Below, in pieces: positions 1 to 11,292 of a stretch of 64,000 nucleotides of DNA. The DNA comes from Welwitschia mirabilis (taxonomy: Eukaryota > Gnetophyta > Gnetopsida > Welwitschiales): NCBI GenBank assembly GCA_051453625.1, contig JBOZIK010000001.1, positions 151,338,348-151,402,347 on the forward strand, in the 5' to 3' direction. The translations under genes and the position numbers were made by a program. The notes below the pieces were generated by a model. The model saw only the letters and a list, made by a program, of their open reading frames with translations, ran no database searches and was not told the origin of the DNA. The stretch's first letter is position 1. Every line of letters begins with the position of its first letter.

Positions 1-241
1 ACTACTGTATTTCAAAATAAGATCCTTGTTTTGTACATGATCTCCAAGAAAATTATTTCTAGTATTAATATATTTATTTTTCAAATATTTAATTTCCTTT
101 AAATGTTAAGACACTTTTGCTATTACAAAAGCTAGGAATACTTTCCATTAATAGTTCAAAATCTTTTAAAGTTTACTTCATCTAAATTAGCTAAGCATAA
201 CAACTTCTAGCAACTATGTATTCAGCCTTATTAGTTAAGAG
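1..241 (-). pseudogene. Ty1/copia RNase H C-terminal remnant (C1)
   Basis: Read on the minus strand from 241 downward, the translation gives KAEYIVARSCYA, then a Met-Lys and a TLKDFELLMESIPSFCNS stretch. This is the order seen in the copia RNase H end: an (S/T)xAEY box, a GSCCAQ-like box, then a FCDN-like box. It ends near an FLRDHV-like position (FSWRSCTKQG as read). In-frame stops are present, so this is a decayed copy. The upstream part is hidden in the following N run. RNase H is the final enzyme domain of copia pol and removes RNA from the RNA:DNA hybrid. The call rests on motif order recognised by eye. Confidence 0.8.
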
Positions 242-999
242 NNNNNNNNNNNNNNNNNNNNNNNNNNNNNNNNNNNNNNNNNNNNNNNNNNNNNNNNNNN
301 NNNNNNNNNNNNNNNNNNNNNNNNNNNNNNNNNNNNNNNNNNNNNNNNNNNNNNNNNNNNNNNNNNNNNNNNNNNNNNNNNNNNNNNNNNNNNNNNNNNN
401 NNNNNNNNNNNNNNNNNNNNNNNNNNNNNNNNNNNNNNNNNNNNNNNNNNNNNNNNNNNNNNNNNNNNNNNNNNNNNNNNNNNNNNNNNNNNNNNNNNNN
501 NNNNNNNNNNNNNNNNNNNNNNNNNNNNNNNNNNNNNNNNNNNNNNNNNNNNNNNNNNNNNNNNNNNNNNNNNNNNNNNNNNNNNNNNNNNNNNNNNNNN
601 NNNNNNNNNNNNNNNNNNNNNNNNNNNNNNNNNNNNNNNNNNNNNNNNNNNNNNNNNNNNNNNNNNNNNNNNNNNNNNNNNNNNNNNNNNNNNNNNNNNN
701 NNNNNNNNNNNNNNNNNNNNNNNNNNNNNNNNNNNNNNNNNNNNNNNNNNNNNNNNNNNNNNNNNNNNNNNNNNNNNNNNNNNNNNNNNNNNNNNNNNNN
801 NNNNNNNNNNNNNNNNNNNNNNNNNNNNNNNNNNNNNNNNNNNNNNNNNNNNNNNNNNNNNNNNNNNNNNNNNNNNNNNNNNNNNNNNNNNNNNNNNNNN
901 NNNNNNNNNNNNNNNNNNNNNNNNNNNNNNNNNNNNNNNNNNNNNNNNNNNNNNNNNNNNNNNNNNNNNNNNNNNNNNNNNNNNNNNNNNNNNNNNNNN
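242..999. other. Assembly gap (758 N)
   Basis: Run of N. Copia RNase H on the minus strand lies to the left and a gypsy integrase end on the plus strand to the right, so the junction of two unrelated elements is hidden here. Reading frames that cross this run are meaningless. Confidence 0.99.
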
Positions 1000-1360
1000 T
1001 AGATGAGAAATGTATTCATGCCTTACATCATCAACTCATTCATAAAACTCAAGCCAAGTTTTGACACGATAAAAAGATTATTCATAAATAGTTTAAACCT
1101 AATTAACTTGTCTTGTTGTATAACACCCGAGTATACCTTTTATACAAAAAGTTAAATTCTAAATGATTAGGTCCTTATCTTATTGAAAAAGTACACTTAA
1201 ATGGCTTAGTTTAAATCTCTAATTTGAATATTAGAGAAATTCAAAAGGTTAATAGAAAAAGATTAAAAATTTATGACTCATCTCCTAATAAAACCTTGAA
1301 CATAATAAAAGCACTTATTTTGGAAGCCCCTTTTCAAGAGAAGGATAATCCTTTTGACAT
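1000..1360 (+). pseudogene. Ty3/gypsy integrase C-terminal remnant (element GA)
   Basis: The plus-strand frame shows LHHQLIHKTQAKF, then an LVLLYNTRV box and, after a frame change, LGPYLIEKVHLNGLV. These are the conserved tail motifs of OTA-clade (Athila/Tat) integrases: the basic HDK region, VLLYNSR, and WxGPFxVxxVxxxGAxE. The same tail occurs at 34434-34670 (plus), 50541-50900, 21051-21570 and about 60896-61300 (all minus), which proves a multicopy family. Stops and frameshifts make this copy dead. Integrase normally inserts the element cDNA into the host chromosome. Confidence 0.82.
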
Positions 1361-3294
1361 TTTCTAAATTCTTGTTTAACTCATCCTTTGGTAAACATCA
1401 TGTTATCACTTGAATATCTTTAACTCGACATATGTTTTTAATTTATAAAGTTTTTGTGAGAAGTAATATTTTACTTGGGTATTTTCAATGGTAAAATTGG
1501 TTTCATCCAATTTTTAGATAATTGGATGTTTATGAACTTCATCTTAGAAGGAATATGCCTTAGTTCTTTTATTGTCTTTCAATGATATGAGTAAATTAGT
1601 TGTTTTTGTAGGATCTTACTTTTTTACTCATCTTATTCCTTTACTTTTATCTTTACAAGTGTTTAATCATGTAAAAAGATACATTTCAAAAGAAAAGAAG
1701 AAGAAGAAAAGAAGAAGAAGAAGAAGAAGATAATGAAATACCATGCTCTTTCATGTTATATATTTACAAACATGGTAATCATGATGTCCTACCACAAGCA
1801 CACCAAGGTAAATATTCCTAAGAGGGACCTTTGGTAGTGTGATATGGTAGCTATGGAAACTCCATTAGGGGCTTAGTTGGCTATACTGTGTGATTTTTTA
1901 CTCCTATGATAGTGGTTGCACTTCCCTCATCATAGAAAATAAATCACTTTATTTATTTATTTATAGTACTTCCACATGATCACTCTACTTTCTAGATTAT
2001 AGTGTTTGTTTTGATATGGTAGCTTGTAAGTTCCTATTTTTTAATAGCCTTTTATCTTATCATTTATTTTTTGATAACATTATCATACACAACATTGTAA
2101 TATTCATTGCCTATTCGAGTAGAACTTTATAAATTTTTACATTATGTCATACATCATTAATCAATTGATTTTATGATTATTGCTAAGGGAATTTGTTAGG
2201 TTAGCATTTATGATAATAAAGCAATCTTATTCATGTTCCTAGTTTTCCATATTTATTTTTCTCTTTATTTAGTTGCTTTGATTGGATTTTTAAAGTCATT
2301 ATTTATACTTTTTTAGCATCATATCATTTTCTTGTTATGTTTTCTAAATGATTGTTCTTTCTTTTTGATAGGTTTTCATGATCTGATGAGTTCTAATTTT
2401 CCATGTATTGAGACACATTTGAAGCATATTTAAGCATTACTTCTTCCTCTTTAATGCATTTTCCTCTACTATCGCCTTTTTATTCTTCATCATTTGTTCT
2501 ATTTTCAGGAAGATTCTTTGCTTTTTCTCAATTTTGTTGTTTTTCTACATTTTCTGGTTTTTGACATTTTATGGCTTTATCTTCATCTTTAAACTAGCTA
2601 TTTTGATGGTTGTTGTTCCATGTATCACCCGAGAGGATGATACTTCTTTTCTATTCATGGTGCAAATGCACTAGAACGCCCTTGTTGACGATTTTTGACT
2701 GTGACAGCATCTAGGGTTCCTCGAACAATTAGACATTAATCTATTCTTATCATTATAAATTTTTCAATTTCTAAGCTTTCACGATCTAACTTTATGATGG
2801 GTTATTTGGATGACTTTTTCATGCTATTTGAATAAAATTCTTTGGTGAATTCATGAACTTTATTTTTGTAGGATTTAATAGCACTATCACATGTTTTTCC
2901 ATAGCCATGTTTCTAGATCATTTAAATTATGCTATATCTACTTTTATTCCTTACCTTTTTGATGATACTAATGAATTTTGAGACATCATGTTCTAGAAAA
3001 CAGTACTACTTAAGTTGTCATAATAGTCCATTATCATTATTTCTATAATGAGCCATCAAGTTACATTTTTATAATTCTTGTATGTGTATTGCATTCATTA
3101 ATTTTTTAGTAAGATAATTAAGTAGGAGGCTTAGGAAAATTCTTTAGCACTTATATTAATTACCTATTAATGATATCATTTTCTTACATAGTATTATGAA
3201 CTTAATTTACATCCTTTTAAGCACTGTTTTTTATCTTAGACAAATTGGCTCATAATCTAATTGATCACTTACATTGTTAAGAAGTAATAAGGCT
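1361..3294 (+). other. 3' non-coding region of gypsy element GA
   Basis: No reading frame is recognised. The stretch aligns by eye with 34671-36731, sharing for example the TTTACTTG(G/A)(G/A)TATTTT and GAACTTCAT blocks, a purine tract, then GTGATATGGTAGCTAT. It therefore belongs to the element, between integrase and the 3' LTR. The 3' open reading frame found in G3 and G4 is not visible here. Confidence 0.7.
1688..1731 (+). repeat. GAA-type purine tract, internal to element GA
   Basis: Runs of AAG/GAA lie between the integrase tail and the conserved ATGCTCTTTCAYGTTATAT block. The same position carries purines on the element's coding strand in four other copies: 35032-35111, 20146-20244, 50221-50262 and 60616-60646. 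Confidence 0.85.
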
Positions 3295-3307
3295 AAGTAG
3301 AGGGCTA
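3295..3307 (+). other. Polypurine tract before 3' LTR (GA)
   Basis: AAGTAGAGGGCTA sits immediately before the LTR start. Five sister copies have a matching sequence in the same place (36732-36744, 40728-40740, and on the minus strand 18232-18244, 27217-27228 and 56235-56247). In the family this tract primes plus-strand DNA synthesis. Confidence 0.75.
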
Positions 3308-4676
3308 TGTTGCGATGCCAACTTGTAAAAATTTGATAGTATATTTTGAGTACTTTTACCAGACATTCATATAGGTTTTGTTGCAATACTAATAACTATA
3401 AAGATCTAAAGGATGATCAGCAAAAAATGTGATCCTTAGCATTTTTGGTAGTTTCTTAGGCTTATTTTGATACTACATATTTAGAAGAAGGACTTTATGA
3501 TGTAAAATACTAACTTATCTTAGAGAGTATTAGAAAAGAAATATTGTTGTTCCCATTGTTGTCCTCTTGACATATAGGACGATCACACTGCTAATGTGGA
3601 TAAAGACTGTAATGTTGATAGCAGCGCATGGAGCTATAAAGACATGTGACAAGGTGTCATCCCCTTAGTTATCTAGATGATATGCAAAACAGCAACATCA
3701 ATAACATGGGAGGATAATCCACAAGGTTGATAGCATTGCATGGGCACATGAAGGTAAGTAACAAATGACATCGTTCCCCTAGTTATCCCCATAACAATTG
3801 AGATGATAACTATTTTTACATGTTCATAGTAAATGTCATTGTAAATGGGGTCACAAAATCCATGTGGATTGTTAGGATTTTTGTTTCCTACCTTTAGGAT
3901 TTTGCCTCCAATTCCTCAAGTGAAAAACTATAAATACTCTTTTTCTCCTTCACTTCTACTCCATATTTTGTACTTGATTCTTGTGATGGAATATTGAAGG
4001 GCAAGAGATCCATCTAGCAGTGAAAAAAGGAGTCTTCTTGGTGTTAGGATATGTCTCTTCCATTGAGGTGTTGTTGTTTTGATTGTAAGTGGATGTATGT
4101 TTTGAATACTCTTTAAGTTAATACAATTTATTCTTTTCATTCCAATGTTGTGAATGTCCCTTATGGTTTAAGTTAATCATAGTTACATGATAGATCTATG
4201 ATTTATTTAGATCATATGGACAACCTTTATTAGGGTTGATCTTTGTTAGTAGTCATAGATTTTCATTGAATTTCCATTTCATTTCATATCACATATTGCA
4301 TATTCTTACTTGGATAGATCTTATAATTTATGTTGGTTAAGAATTAGTATATGCTCTTGTTAATTGTTATAAGTTATAAAGAAAGTAGTCTTTATGATAA
4401 AAGGACTAGGATTTAAGTAAGATCCATTTCCATTTCCATTTACTACATCTCATATTCATTCAGTCTTGCATTACATTTACTTATTCATTTTCTTCTAGTT
4501 TTTATAAGACCAAAAGACTAAAAATACTTTGGAAAATCAATTCTCTAACTCTATGCCTAGTGCCTTTATTAGATTATAACATTCAGGTGAACTCTTGTCT
4601 ATACTAGTGTGTGTTTTTTATAAGTTATGTAATATACAGGTTTACCTGAAGGACTTCAGGATTACATAAATTAACA
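3308..4676 (+). repeat. Gypsy LTR (element GA, 3' LTR)
   Basis: The LTR starts TGTTGCGATGCCAAC right after the polypurine tract and ends ATTAACA at 4676. A TATA box (TATAAATA, 3929-3936) follows a GC-poor upstream half, and downstream lies the block GAGATCCATCTAG, which is shared with the LTR at 36745-37994. No PBS follows, so this is the right-hand end of its element. The left partner is not visible. The body contains the recurring ATCTAGAT palindrome (around 3670). Confidence 0.82.
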
Positions 4677-4899
4677 TCACAATAAGGATAGTAGCTTCAA
4701 GTGAATACATAGAATGTAGGAATATGGTAAGAATACTTAATGATTTAAAACTCTTTTATTTCCTTAAGATTTCTAGGTCTATGTAGTTTTTTCTTACTTA
4801 CACATTCTATTGTAATACCTTTTATAATGTAGATTCCTATATCCTTTTGATACTTATTTTAGATAGAAATATGAGTTATCCTAGATCTAATAGCCTTTC
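4677..4899. other. Unclassified flank between GA and S
   Basis: AT-rich, without a recognisable frame or terminal motif. It probably includes the insertion-site flank of GA and the left edge of the visible copia 3' region. Confidence 0.4.
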
Positions 4900-5620
4900 T
4901 TACAAATCTCCTTAGAGGATATTATGAGAAATTCTAGCCCTTGAGTGATTCCTTGAAGGACAAGGCAGAAGTTACCAGGAGCTATGTGGAAAACTCATTT
5001 AGTATAAAAATACCCTTTTTACCTTCCATATTATTCTAAAATATTGTTTTATTCATATAATGTTTACTTATAAATTTTTAAATCTTGCTGGTTATCATGA
5101 TAAAACCTTAAATTATCATGCTTATCTTTTGTATTTGGTGGAAACTTGTTACTTAATTGATTATCTAGTCATAATTCATAAGAATATGGTCTCTTAGCTA
5201 AAAGATTATAAAACTTGGGCTCTCCTTTACTCTGTTCTGATTGTAAATATTTTTCATCACTTTAGGATCCAAATACACTCCAAGCTTGAGTTCTTAACTC
5301 CCATGTCTTCCATTGGGTATGCTACTTTGTCTTGCATGTATATTTTCTCTAGCTTTAACATATGTTCTAAATTTTCTTCCTCAAAGTAGATCTCCCTTGA
5401 AGAGACTCTATCTACCTTAAGAGGCTGTATTTTCAAACTCATCACATGAAGAAGGCACTTATTATAGTAGAGTGCAAATTGCAGATATGTTTAAGGAAGC
5501 TGGTAGCTCTACACAAAATATGATAGAAGAAGAAGAAGAAGAATAAGAAGAAGAAGAAGAAGAAGATCTAGATTGTAAAGAAAAATATAAGAAAGAAGAA
5601 GAGAAAGAATTAGACTAGTT
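4900..5620 (+). pseudogene. Degenerate 'putative plant transposon protein'-like 3' ORF of copia element S
   Basis: On the plus strand the frame contains YHDKTLNYHAYLLYLVET, then TWALLYSVLIVNIFHHFRI and a PMSSIGYATLSCM stretch. Spacing and hydrophobic pattern resemble the retrotransposon-associated plant domain that reads roughly ...LPYGRFLTRIF...GV...T..I...SL.RM. After a frame change it runs into a very acidic tail (Glu-rich, encoded by the GAA repeat at 5526-5566), which such ORFs often have. It lies just upstream of the Sirevirus-like polypurine region, the expected place for a 3' ORF. The function of this protein class is unknown. Recognition is by eye and only moderately secure; stops and a frameshift are present. 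Confidence 0.45.
5526..5566 (+). repeat. (GAA)n microsatellite
   Basis: Near-perfect GAA repeats with one TAA interruption. In the frame of the preceding ORF they encode a poly-Glu stretch. Confidence 0.9.
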
Positions 5621-5639
5621 TTATCTTATTTACTATTTT

Positions 5640-6022
5640 TTCCCCTTACTACTATTTTCTCTTCTTTTTCATTGATGTTAAAAGAGGGAGAAAAAGAGTC
5701 TATGGAATTAGTCATGATTAGCTATTTTTATATGATTATATATCAGTTATTTTACATAAGCTTGGTTAATAGTAATGAATGTCTATATCAATTGTATCAC
5801 TTACTAATGAATGATATATTTTCCATAGACCATGCTTTCAAAAGTTTACTTAAACTAGCTCTCTTTTCGAAACCATTATAAATGCTTGTTCGAAATAAAC
5901 ATGGTTAATAATATTTTACAATTATATTATGAGCATTTTGTGAGGAGGTGTTTTCATCATAAGATTGAAAAATTGATGTATAAAAATAAGTATAGTTTTC
6001 CATCAATGTTAAAGAGACGTAT
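5640..6022 (+). mobile_element. Sirevirus-like copia 3' untranslated region with two purine tracts
   Basis: ATTGATGTTAAAAGAGGGAG at 5671-5690 matches the GATGCCAAAGGGGGAG type of tract that is repeated in Sirevirus 3' regions. A second, decayed tract (AAAGAGACG, 6011-6019) directly precedes the LTR start at 6023. Together they place an element on the plus strand with its internal part to the left. Sirevirus assignment is by resemblance to the known multi-PPT signature. Confidence 0.6.
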
Positions 6023-7090
6023 TGTTAAGTTATATTTTTACTAAGTTGATGTCAAACGAACATTTCTAGTGTAGTAAAATATATTGCAATTCTTACAAAG
6101 CATAATAGTTCTTTGTGGTAAGAAGTAACTTGACATTTTCACTAGCTTTTCTTCAACTTAATAAGTGATAGATTAAATAAAGGATTAAATGGTTCCTAGA
6201 GGAGTCAATTAGACCTATATTAAAAATTATCAAATCTAGTTTATCAAGGGATCAATTGGATTTCATAAGGGTCAACCAGACCTATGCTAAAAGTATTTTA
6301 TCAAATTTCATAAGCAGTTGACTCAATAAAAATGGGGTCAACTAGAACTAAATCATATACAGCCAACTAGATTCTAGATGGATTCAACAAGAGTAAATGA
6401 CATAAAGAATTCAAGTCAACTAGAAGAAGATGGAGTCAACCGAATTTAGTAATGGTATTCAATGGATTTACTAGATGCTTTGAGGGTTCAACCAATTATG
6501 GAAAAAAATGTAATTTTTTAGGCTATTTTTACCTATTGTCTTATTATTTTTTATCTATTGGAGTATTTAATTCATTTGTAATTCCTAAAACATCATTTTA
6601 TATGTAAGTCATATAAGTCAAAATCTTAGCACACCTTTTATGAATCAACCAAAAATTAGGAAAAGTAAATCTTTTGTATGATTAAGATCTTAGTCAAACA
6701 TACTGTACTTTACATACTTAGACTTCTAAACTTGCTTTTAGATACTATATTATTAACCTTGTTGTACTTTAAATAGAGTGGAATCAATGCATTCTAGCAT
6801 GCTATTATTACCAAAAGCTTTTCTTTATAAAGGTTGAGAATTAATCTTAAAAATTCCATTTGTAAAGATTATAGGATGATCTGAGAAATTTAGAAAAAAA
6901 GCAATAGGGATTTAGGTCTACTTAGAGTTAAAAATAAATGTTGAGAGTGGAGTAGCAGATTTCCTAAACCAATATAAATCATTTATCTGGTAATCTTCTT
7001 TGATATTTTCTATTATTAGTTATTTCCTTGTTCCTTCATTTTACCCTATTTAATAATATCTTAGTCTATTAATTTGAATTCTTGATTTTT
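6023..7090 (+). repeat. Sirevirus-like copia LTR (element S)
   Basis: It starts TGTTAAGTTATATTTTTAC after the purine tract. The body holds an array of GTCAAC-containing repeats (6200-6495), then towards the 3' end a GAGAGTGGAGTAGCAGATTT block followed by CCAATATAAATC. This is the usual layout of monocot Sirevirus LTRs: repeat array, GGAGTAGG block, promoter-proximal tail. The right boundary is approximate because no clear terminal CA could be chosen. Confidence 0.55.
6200..6495 (+). repeat. Degenerate GTCAAC(C/T)AGA repeat array
   Basis: About eleven imperfect units occur, with cores near 6203, 6250, 6271, 6316, 6337, 6361, 6382, 6414, 6434, 6458 and 6487. Typical forms are GGAGTCAATTAGACC, GGGTCAACCAGACC, GGGGTCAACTAGAAC and GGAGTCAACCGAAT. 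Spacing is irregular, between roughly 20 and 50 bp. One unit keeps a CpG (CAACCGAA). Confidence 0.75.
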
Positions 7091-7099
7091 GATGGTAAA

Positions 7100-9000
7100 T
7101 TTTTAAAAGGATAATATTTAATCTTTTTAAATCTTATTCATCTCTTCTCAAGGGTTCTGGATTTAATAAACTTAACTCCATAAAATTCATTAGCAACATA
7201 AGAGATAAAGAGTTCATATAATTCATGGAAAAACAATCTCTTACCAAACTTATTATATAAACAATTGAAAATATATATTTCATTGTAAGGTTAATCTTAA
7301 GAATGAAAAACATTAATGGTCGTATTTGGAATCTAAGAATTTTAAGGATGCTTCTTAGGATAACTAATTATATTAGTTTTAAAATGCTTAAAAAGTTTCA
7401 TAAGGTTTAACTCTGGACATGAATTACTATTAAGAAGATAAGGTTTACTGCAATTTAGACTTTTAAGATATGCCAAATCATAATTTTAAAAAGAGTAATA
7501 ACTAAAGGCACAAGGTAATGTAAATAAGGTAAAAGAGGGAAGGAATTCACTTTGAATATTACATTAAGTTTTAATAGAAATAGATTGAAAGACATTACAA
7601 ATAGACTACTCAATGTTATGTGTTTTATTAAAATCAAGTAAAGGGATGTGATTTTGAGAATTACATGAATATTCAAATGGAGGATATGGAGAAATGTTAC
7701 CATTATTAAGATCACATGATAACATGAAAGTAAGAGCAGAAGAAAGGATGTTATTTTATTTTTTACCTAGAAATATAAGTAAAAGAAATGGAGAAACATG
7801 AGTAAACTCTTTTAGTTGGATTTCTTCATCAGAAGGAGTAAGTCTATTCTCCATTAAGTTTAGTTATATTTCTATGGGTTGTTCATTATTCCTCTTCTTC
7901 TCAGTGTTGTCTTCATCATTACTTTGTTGGATTTTTTCTTCATTTTATTTGTCATTATATTTAACTATATCTTTCTATTTTTCATTATACTCATTATTAT
8001 TTTATTAAATAGTATTATCATTCTCTAAGTTACTAAATTCATCAAAAACATTATAAAGAGAAATTTGTTCATTATCTTCTTTTTTATCCTCATTTTTGTC
8101 ATCATGTTTCTGGATGTCATCATCTTCCAAATTATTAGATTTATCAAAAGAGATAGGTAAGCTCTATCTTCATCATAGATTGAAAAATTTTCAGATTCTT
8201 CATCAAATGATTTCTTTAATTCATCTAGATTTTCTAATAGTAAGTATATCTATGGATATAATATAGTGTATCAATATCATCATTTGATAAATAATAATCC
8301 TTGTCCCTATTTTTGAATAATTGAATTCAATAATCATTGTCCTTCTTTTGGAAATCTCTTAATGAGTGGAATGTTGTAATCTGATCCAAAACCTTATTTT
8401 ACATTTTTAAGTAAGATACATTGCTACATATTCCTATGTTCTTCTCATTTTTCTGAAGGTAGCATATAGTAGAAGAGTAGGATAAGTTTGAGAACATTTT
8501 GTTGTAAAAGAACCTTGAGATAGTTGTTTTGTAACATTATTTGTTAAATAACCTTAACTAGATTTCTAAGGATATTGTTAGTATTTTCTTACATATTCTT
8601 CATTTCTTCTATTTTTCCTTTTTTTATTCAATCATCTTATTCTTCATAGTAGTTCATACTCTATGGATTTTTTCATCATAATTTATGGAAGATGGATTGT
8701 AATTCATGAAAGGTGGTGGAGTTTATTAAAATGATTATAGAATATTTCTCTAAATGAGGTTAGATTCTTAAAATGTTGAAAATCCTAATTGTTATTTCTA
8801 CATGAAAGTTAAAAAGAAGAGAGGAAATCATAAGGAGGTTAAAAAGAGGAAGGGGCTTAATTCCTAGTCTCAACATCATTTGATATTGTCCATCATCTTT
8901 ATACAAATATTTCTTAAAGTGATATTTTATCACTATCCTCATAAATTCTTAATTTTCTCCTCCTTTCAGATATAATTTCTTAAAGGGTTCTTTTATCACT
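7100..9000 (-). pseudogene. Gypsy gag C-terminal/linker remnant (element G1)
   Basis: On the minus strand, just after the leader, comes a His/Asn/Phe-rich stretch (DFQHFKNLTSFREIFYNHFN as read from about 8780) of the kind that follows the zinc knuckle in Athila/Tat Gag. A long acidic Asp/Glu/Asn-rich linker follows (about 8300-7850), and near 7160-7260 the segment FFHELYELFISYVANEFYG. The whole stretch aligns with 21990-24080 in G2, including FFHKLHELIISYIANKFCE, so some protein-level similarity persists. The N-terminal Gag core and the protease are absent. Many stops are present. The homology of the last segment is unknown. Confidence 0.55.
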
Positions 9001-10170
9001 ATTCTTAGAAATGGATAAGAAGAATGAAATAATAAGAATTAATTAGAATGATAAGAAAGATAAGATGAAGATCAATTTTACCAATCAATCAAAAAAATAG
9101 AATAAATGGTAATTTCAAGTATTAAGCTAAGTGCAAAATAGCAAGCCTAAAATAATTATCTTCAAGTTTACTCACTAACAATATCTTGAATAAAAAGAAA
9201 AATTTTTACAAAAATCAAAATGAAAGTAAAATGAAGTAAACTAACTAAAATCTAAACAAACCTAAGGAAGCAAAGAAAACTAATAGTAATATAGGAAAGA
9301 AAATTTATTAAAATTATAGAAATCTAAAAAACCTATAGAAACTAAAAAGACAAAAATTATAAAAATTTAAAAACATATAAAAAACTAAAAAGATAAAAAC
9401 TTAAAAGATGTTAAAAATTAAAAAGATAAAAACTTATGAAAATTTAAAAAATAAAAACTTATAGAAACTTCAAAAAATGAATAACATATAGAACTCTAAA
9501 AAGTTACATAAACTAAAAAAATGAAAAGTTGTAAAAATATAAGAACTTAAAAAATTTAAAAGACAAAAATAATTAGATAATAACTTTTCAAAAAAAATTA
9601 TAAAAATAAAGAAAAATCAAATAGTAAAAAATAGAAACAAAAATAAGTGATTATCATTTAATGCATCATTTGGATGATAAAGGGAAGAATTTTAAAATTA
9701 TTATGCTATCAAAAATTATCAAAAATAAGAAAACATAACTTATGAAAAAGAAAATATAAACCCTAGTTCATTGTTCACTTTATCATTTAGACAATATTTA
9801 TAAATAACCACTTATACAAAAACTAGAAAAATAGATTGCGAAAAAACATAAATAGTAATAAAAAAAGATAGTTGTTTATCTGATTCGTCTAGATGACTAA
9901 GGGAATGAAAAAAATTTATTTACCACAAAAAATAAAAAATCCATATTTTCTAAAAAAATTAAAAACCCTAGTTTTTAGATTGTTATCTATCATACATCAT
10001 CTGAATGATGAAGGAGACAACATGACATTATTTGTAGTATGAGAATTAAAAAAGTAATGAAAAAAACTATGTAATCTAGAGTAAACATATAATACTATTG
10101 CTAAGAAATATCCTAAATAGAAATTTAAGGTACTTGTCTATTGTAGTAATAATATTCTAGCTCCTTATGA
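9001..10170 (-). other. 5' leader of gypsy element G1
   Basis: This is extremely AT-rich sequence with no frame. Just inside the PBS (minus strand from about 10171) it reads GGTCATAAGGAGCTAGAATA. The same block follows the PBS at 38016 (plus) and 24945 (minus), which identifies it as the leader. It includes TCGTCTAGATGA (9885-9896), one of the recurring palindromes. Confidence 0.65.
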
Positions 10171-10185
10171 CCTTTTTTAATACTA
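10171..10185 (-). other. Eroded primer-binding site (G1)
   Basis: The minus strand reads TAGTATTAAAAAAGG between the LTR end and the leader block. Compared with TGGTGCTATTACTGGGGAAGG at 37998, it keeps the start and end but has lost the middle. Confidence 0.4.
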
Positions 10186-11292
10186 TGCAATCTCTGTGTC
10201 CTTAATCAAAACCTATTAATCATAATGTTTACATAAAACACATGATAATAAAGATGGAAGTCAACCCAAATGTCATAATCCATTAAAGTCACTAGGCTTG
10301 AAGTTAAAGAATTTATTTTGATAATGTTTTTTCATTCTTTTTTTATTTAGATAAATGAAAATTAAAGAATAATGGAAGAAAATGATTCAAGATAAACTAA
10401 TGCAATGCTTATAATAAAATGCAATTGAAAATACTCTAGATAATAGATATACTCAACTACTAACCTTTATCACTAAGGTTGATCATTATTACCAAGGTCA
10501 ATCAAGGAAAACTATCACTAAATACTAACCAACATATGTAATAAGGAACATCAAAGAGAATATAATGAGATGTTACTATTCGTGTATTATGATTATGGAA
10601 ATGCAAGATGAAATGCAAAAACTAAACTAATAATCTCAACCTTAATAAAGTTTGTCGTTATGAACTATATTAATTATAAAGATATCATAGAATTGTAATA
10701 AACATAGATCATAAGGGAGATGCATATAATAAAATGATAAAACTATTTTGATTAACATAAAACCAATCATTTAATCATAAAGTAGTATCATGTTAATGAA
10801 GAAGCCATAGCTCAATATCAAGAAAGACTTTTCTATGTAGCTATGATGGATCTCTTTCCCTTTAATCTCTTAACATAAGATTTTCAAGTAGAAAATAAAA
10901 TGAAACATACATCGATGGTAGGGAGCTTTTTATTATAAAAAACATTCTAAAAGTAGAAAATATGATAACCAAATGAAACCCTAGCAACATCAAAGGGGAA
11001 TTCATGGAACATTGAAAAATTAGGTGAAGTTTGGTGTGTCAATTACATAATTAGGTTTAATTTCATCCTGACTATCATCTAGATGATGAAGGAGATAATG
11101 CCATATTAAGAAGGATATCATATTCCCTTTCAACTTAGTCCAATTACATCCTTATTAGCTTTCTAATGTTATCATTTAGTACTATAATCTGAACAATAAT
11201 GAGGAGGTTAAACTATTAAGTTTTTCTCTTAAGTGAAATTAGCCTCATCGATTGTGAGACTCCTCCTTAAAATGTTAAGTCATAAAATTTGC
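10186..11292 (-). repeat. Gypsy 5' LTR of G1 (truncated by gap)
   Basis: It aligns with the minus-strand LTRs at 16981-18231, 24971-25980 and 25981-27216. Shared blocks on the plus strand include TCATAATCCATTAAAGTCACTAG and CTATCATCTAGATGATGAAGG (11072-11092). The 3' end reads TTGCA at 10186. The LTR start would fall near 11430, inside the N run. Confidence 0.75.

Noticed and set aside
216-1064. Frames of more than 250 codons spanning the first gap
   Set aside because: Almost all codons are N. The real content is copia RNase H on the minus strand to the left and a gypsy integrase tail on the plus strand to the right.
7455-7715. Leu/Ile-rich minus-strand frame (also at 22432-22680) as a membrane protein pair
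   Set aside because: The two are homologous because the DNA is the same repeat. The hydrophobic frame is probably a by-product of T-rich sequence, although a real frame cannot be fully excluded.
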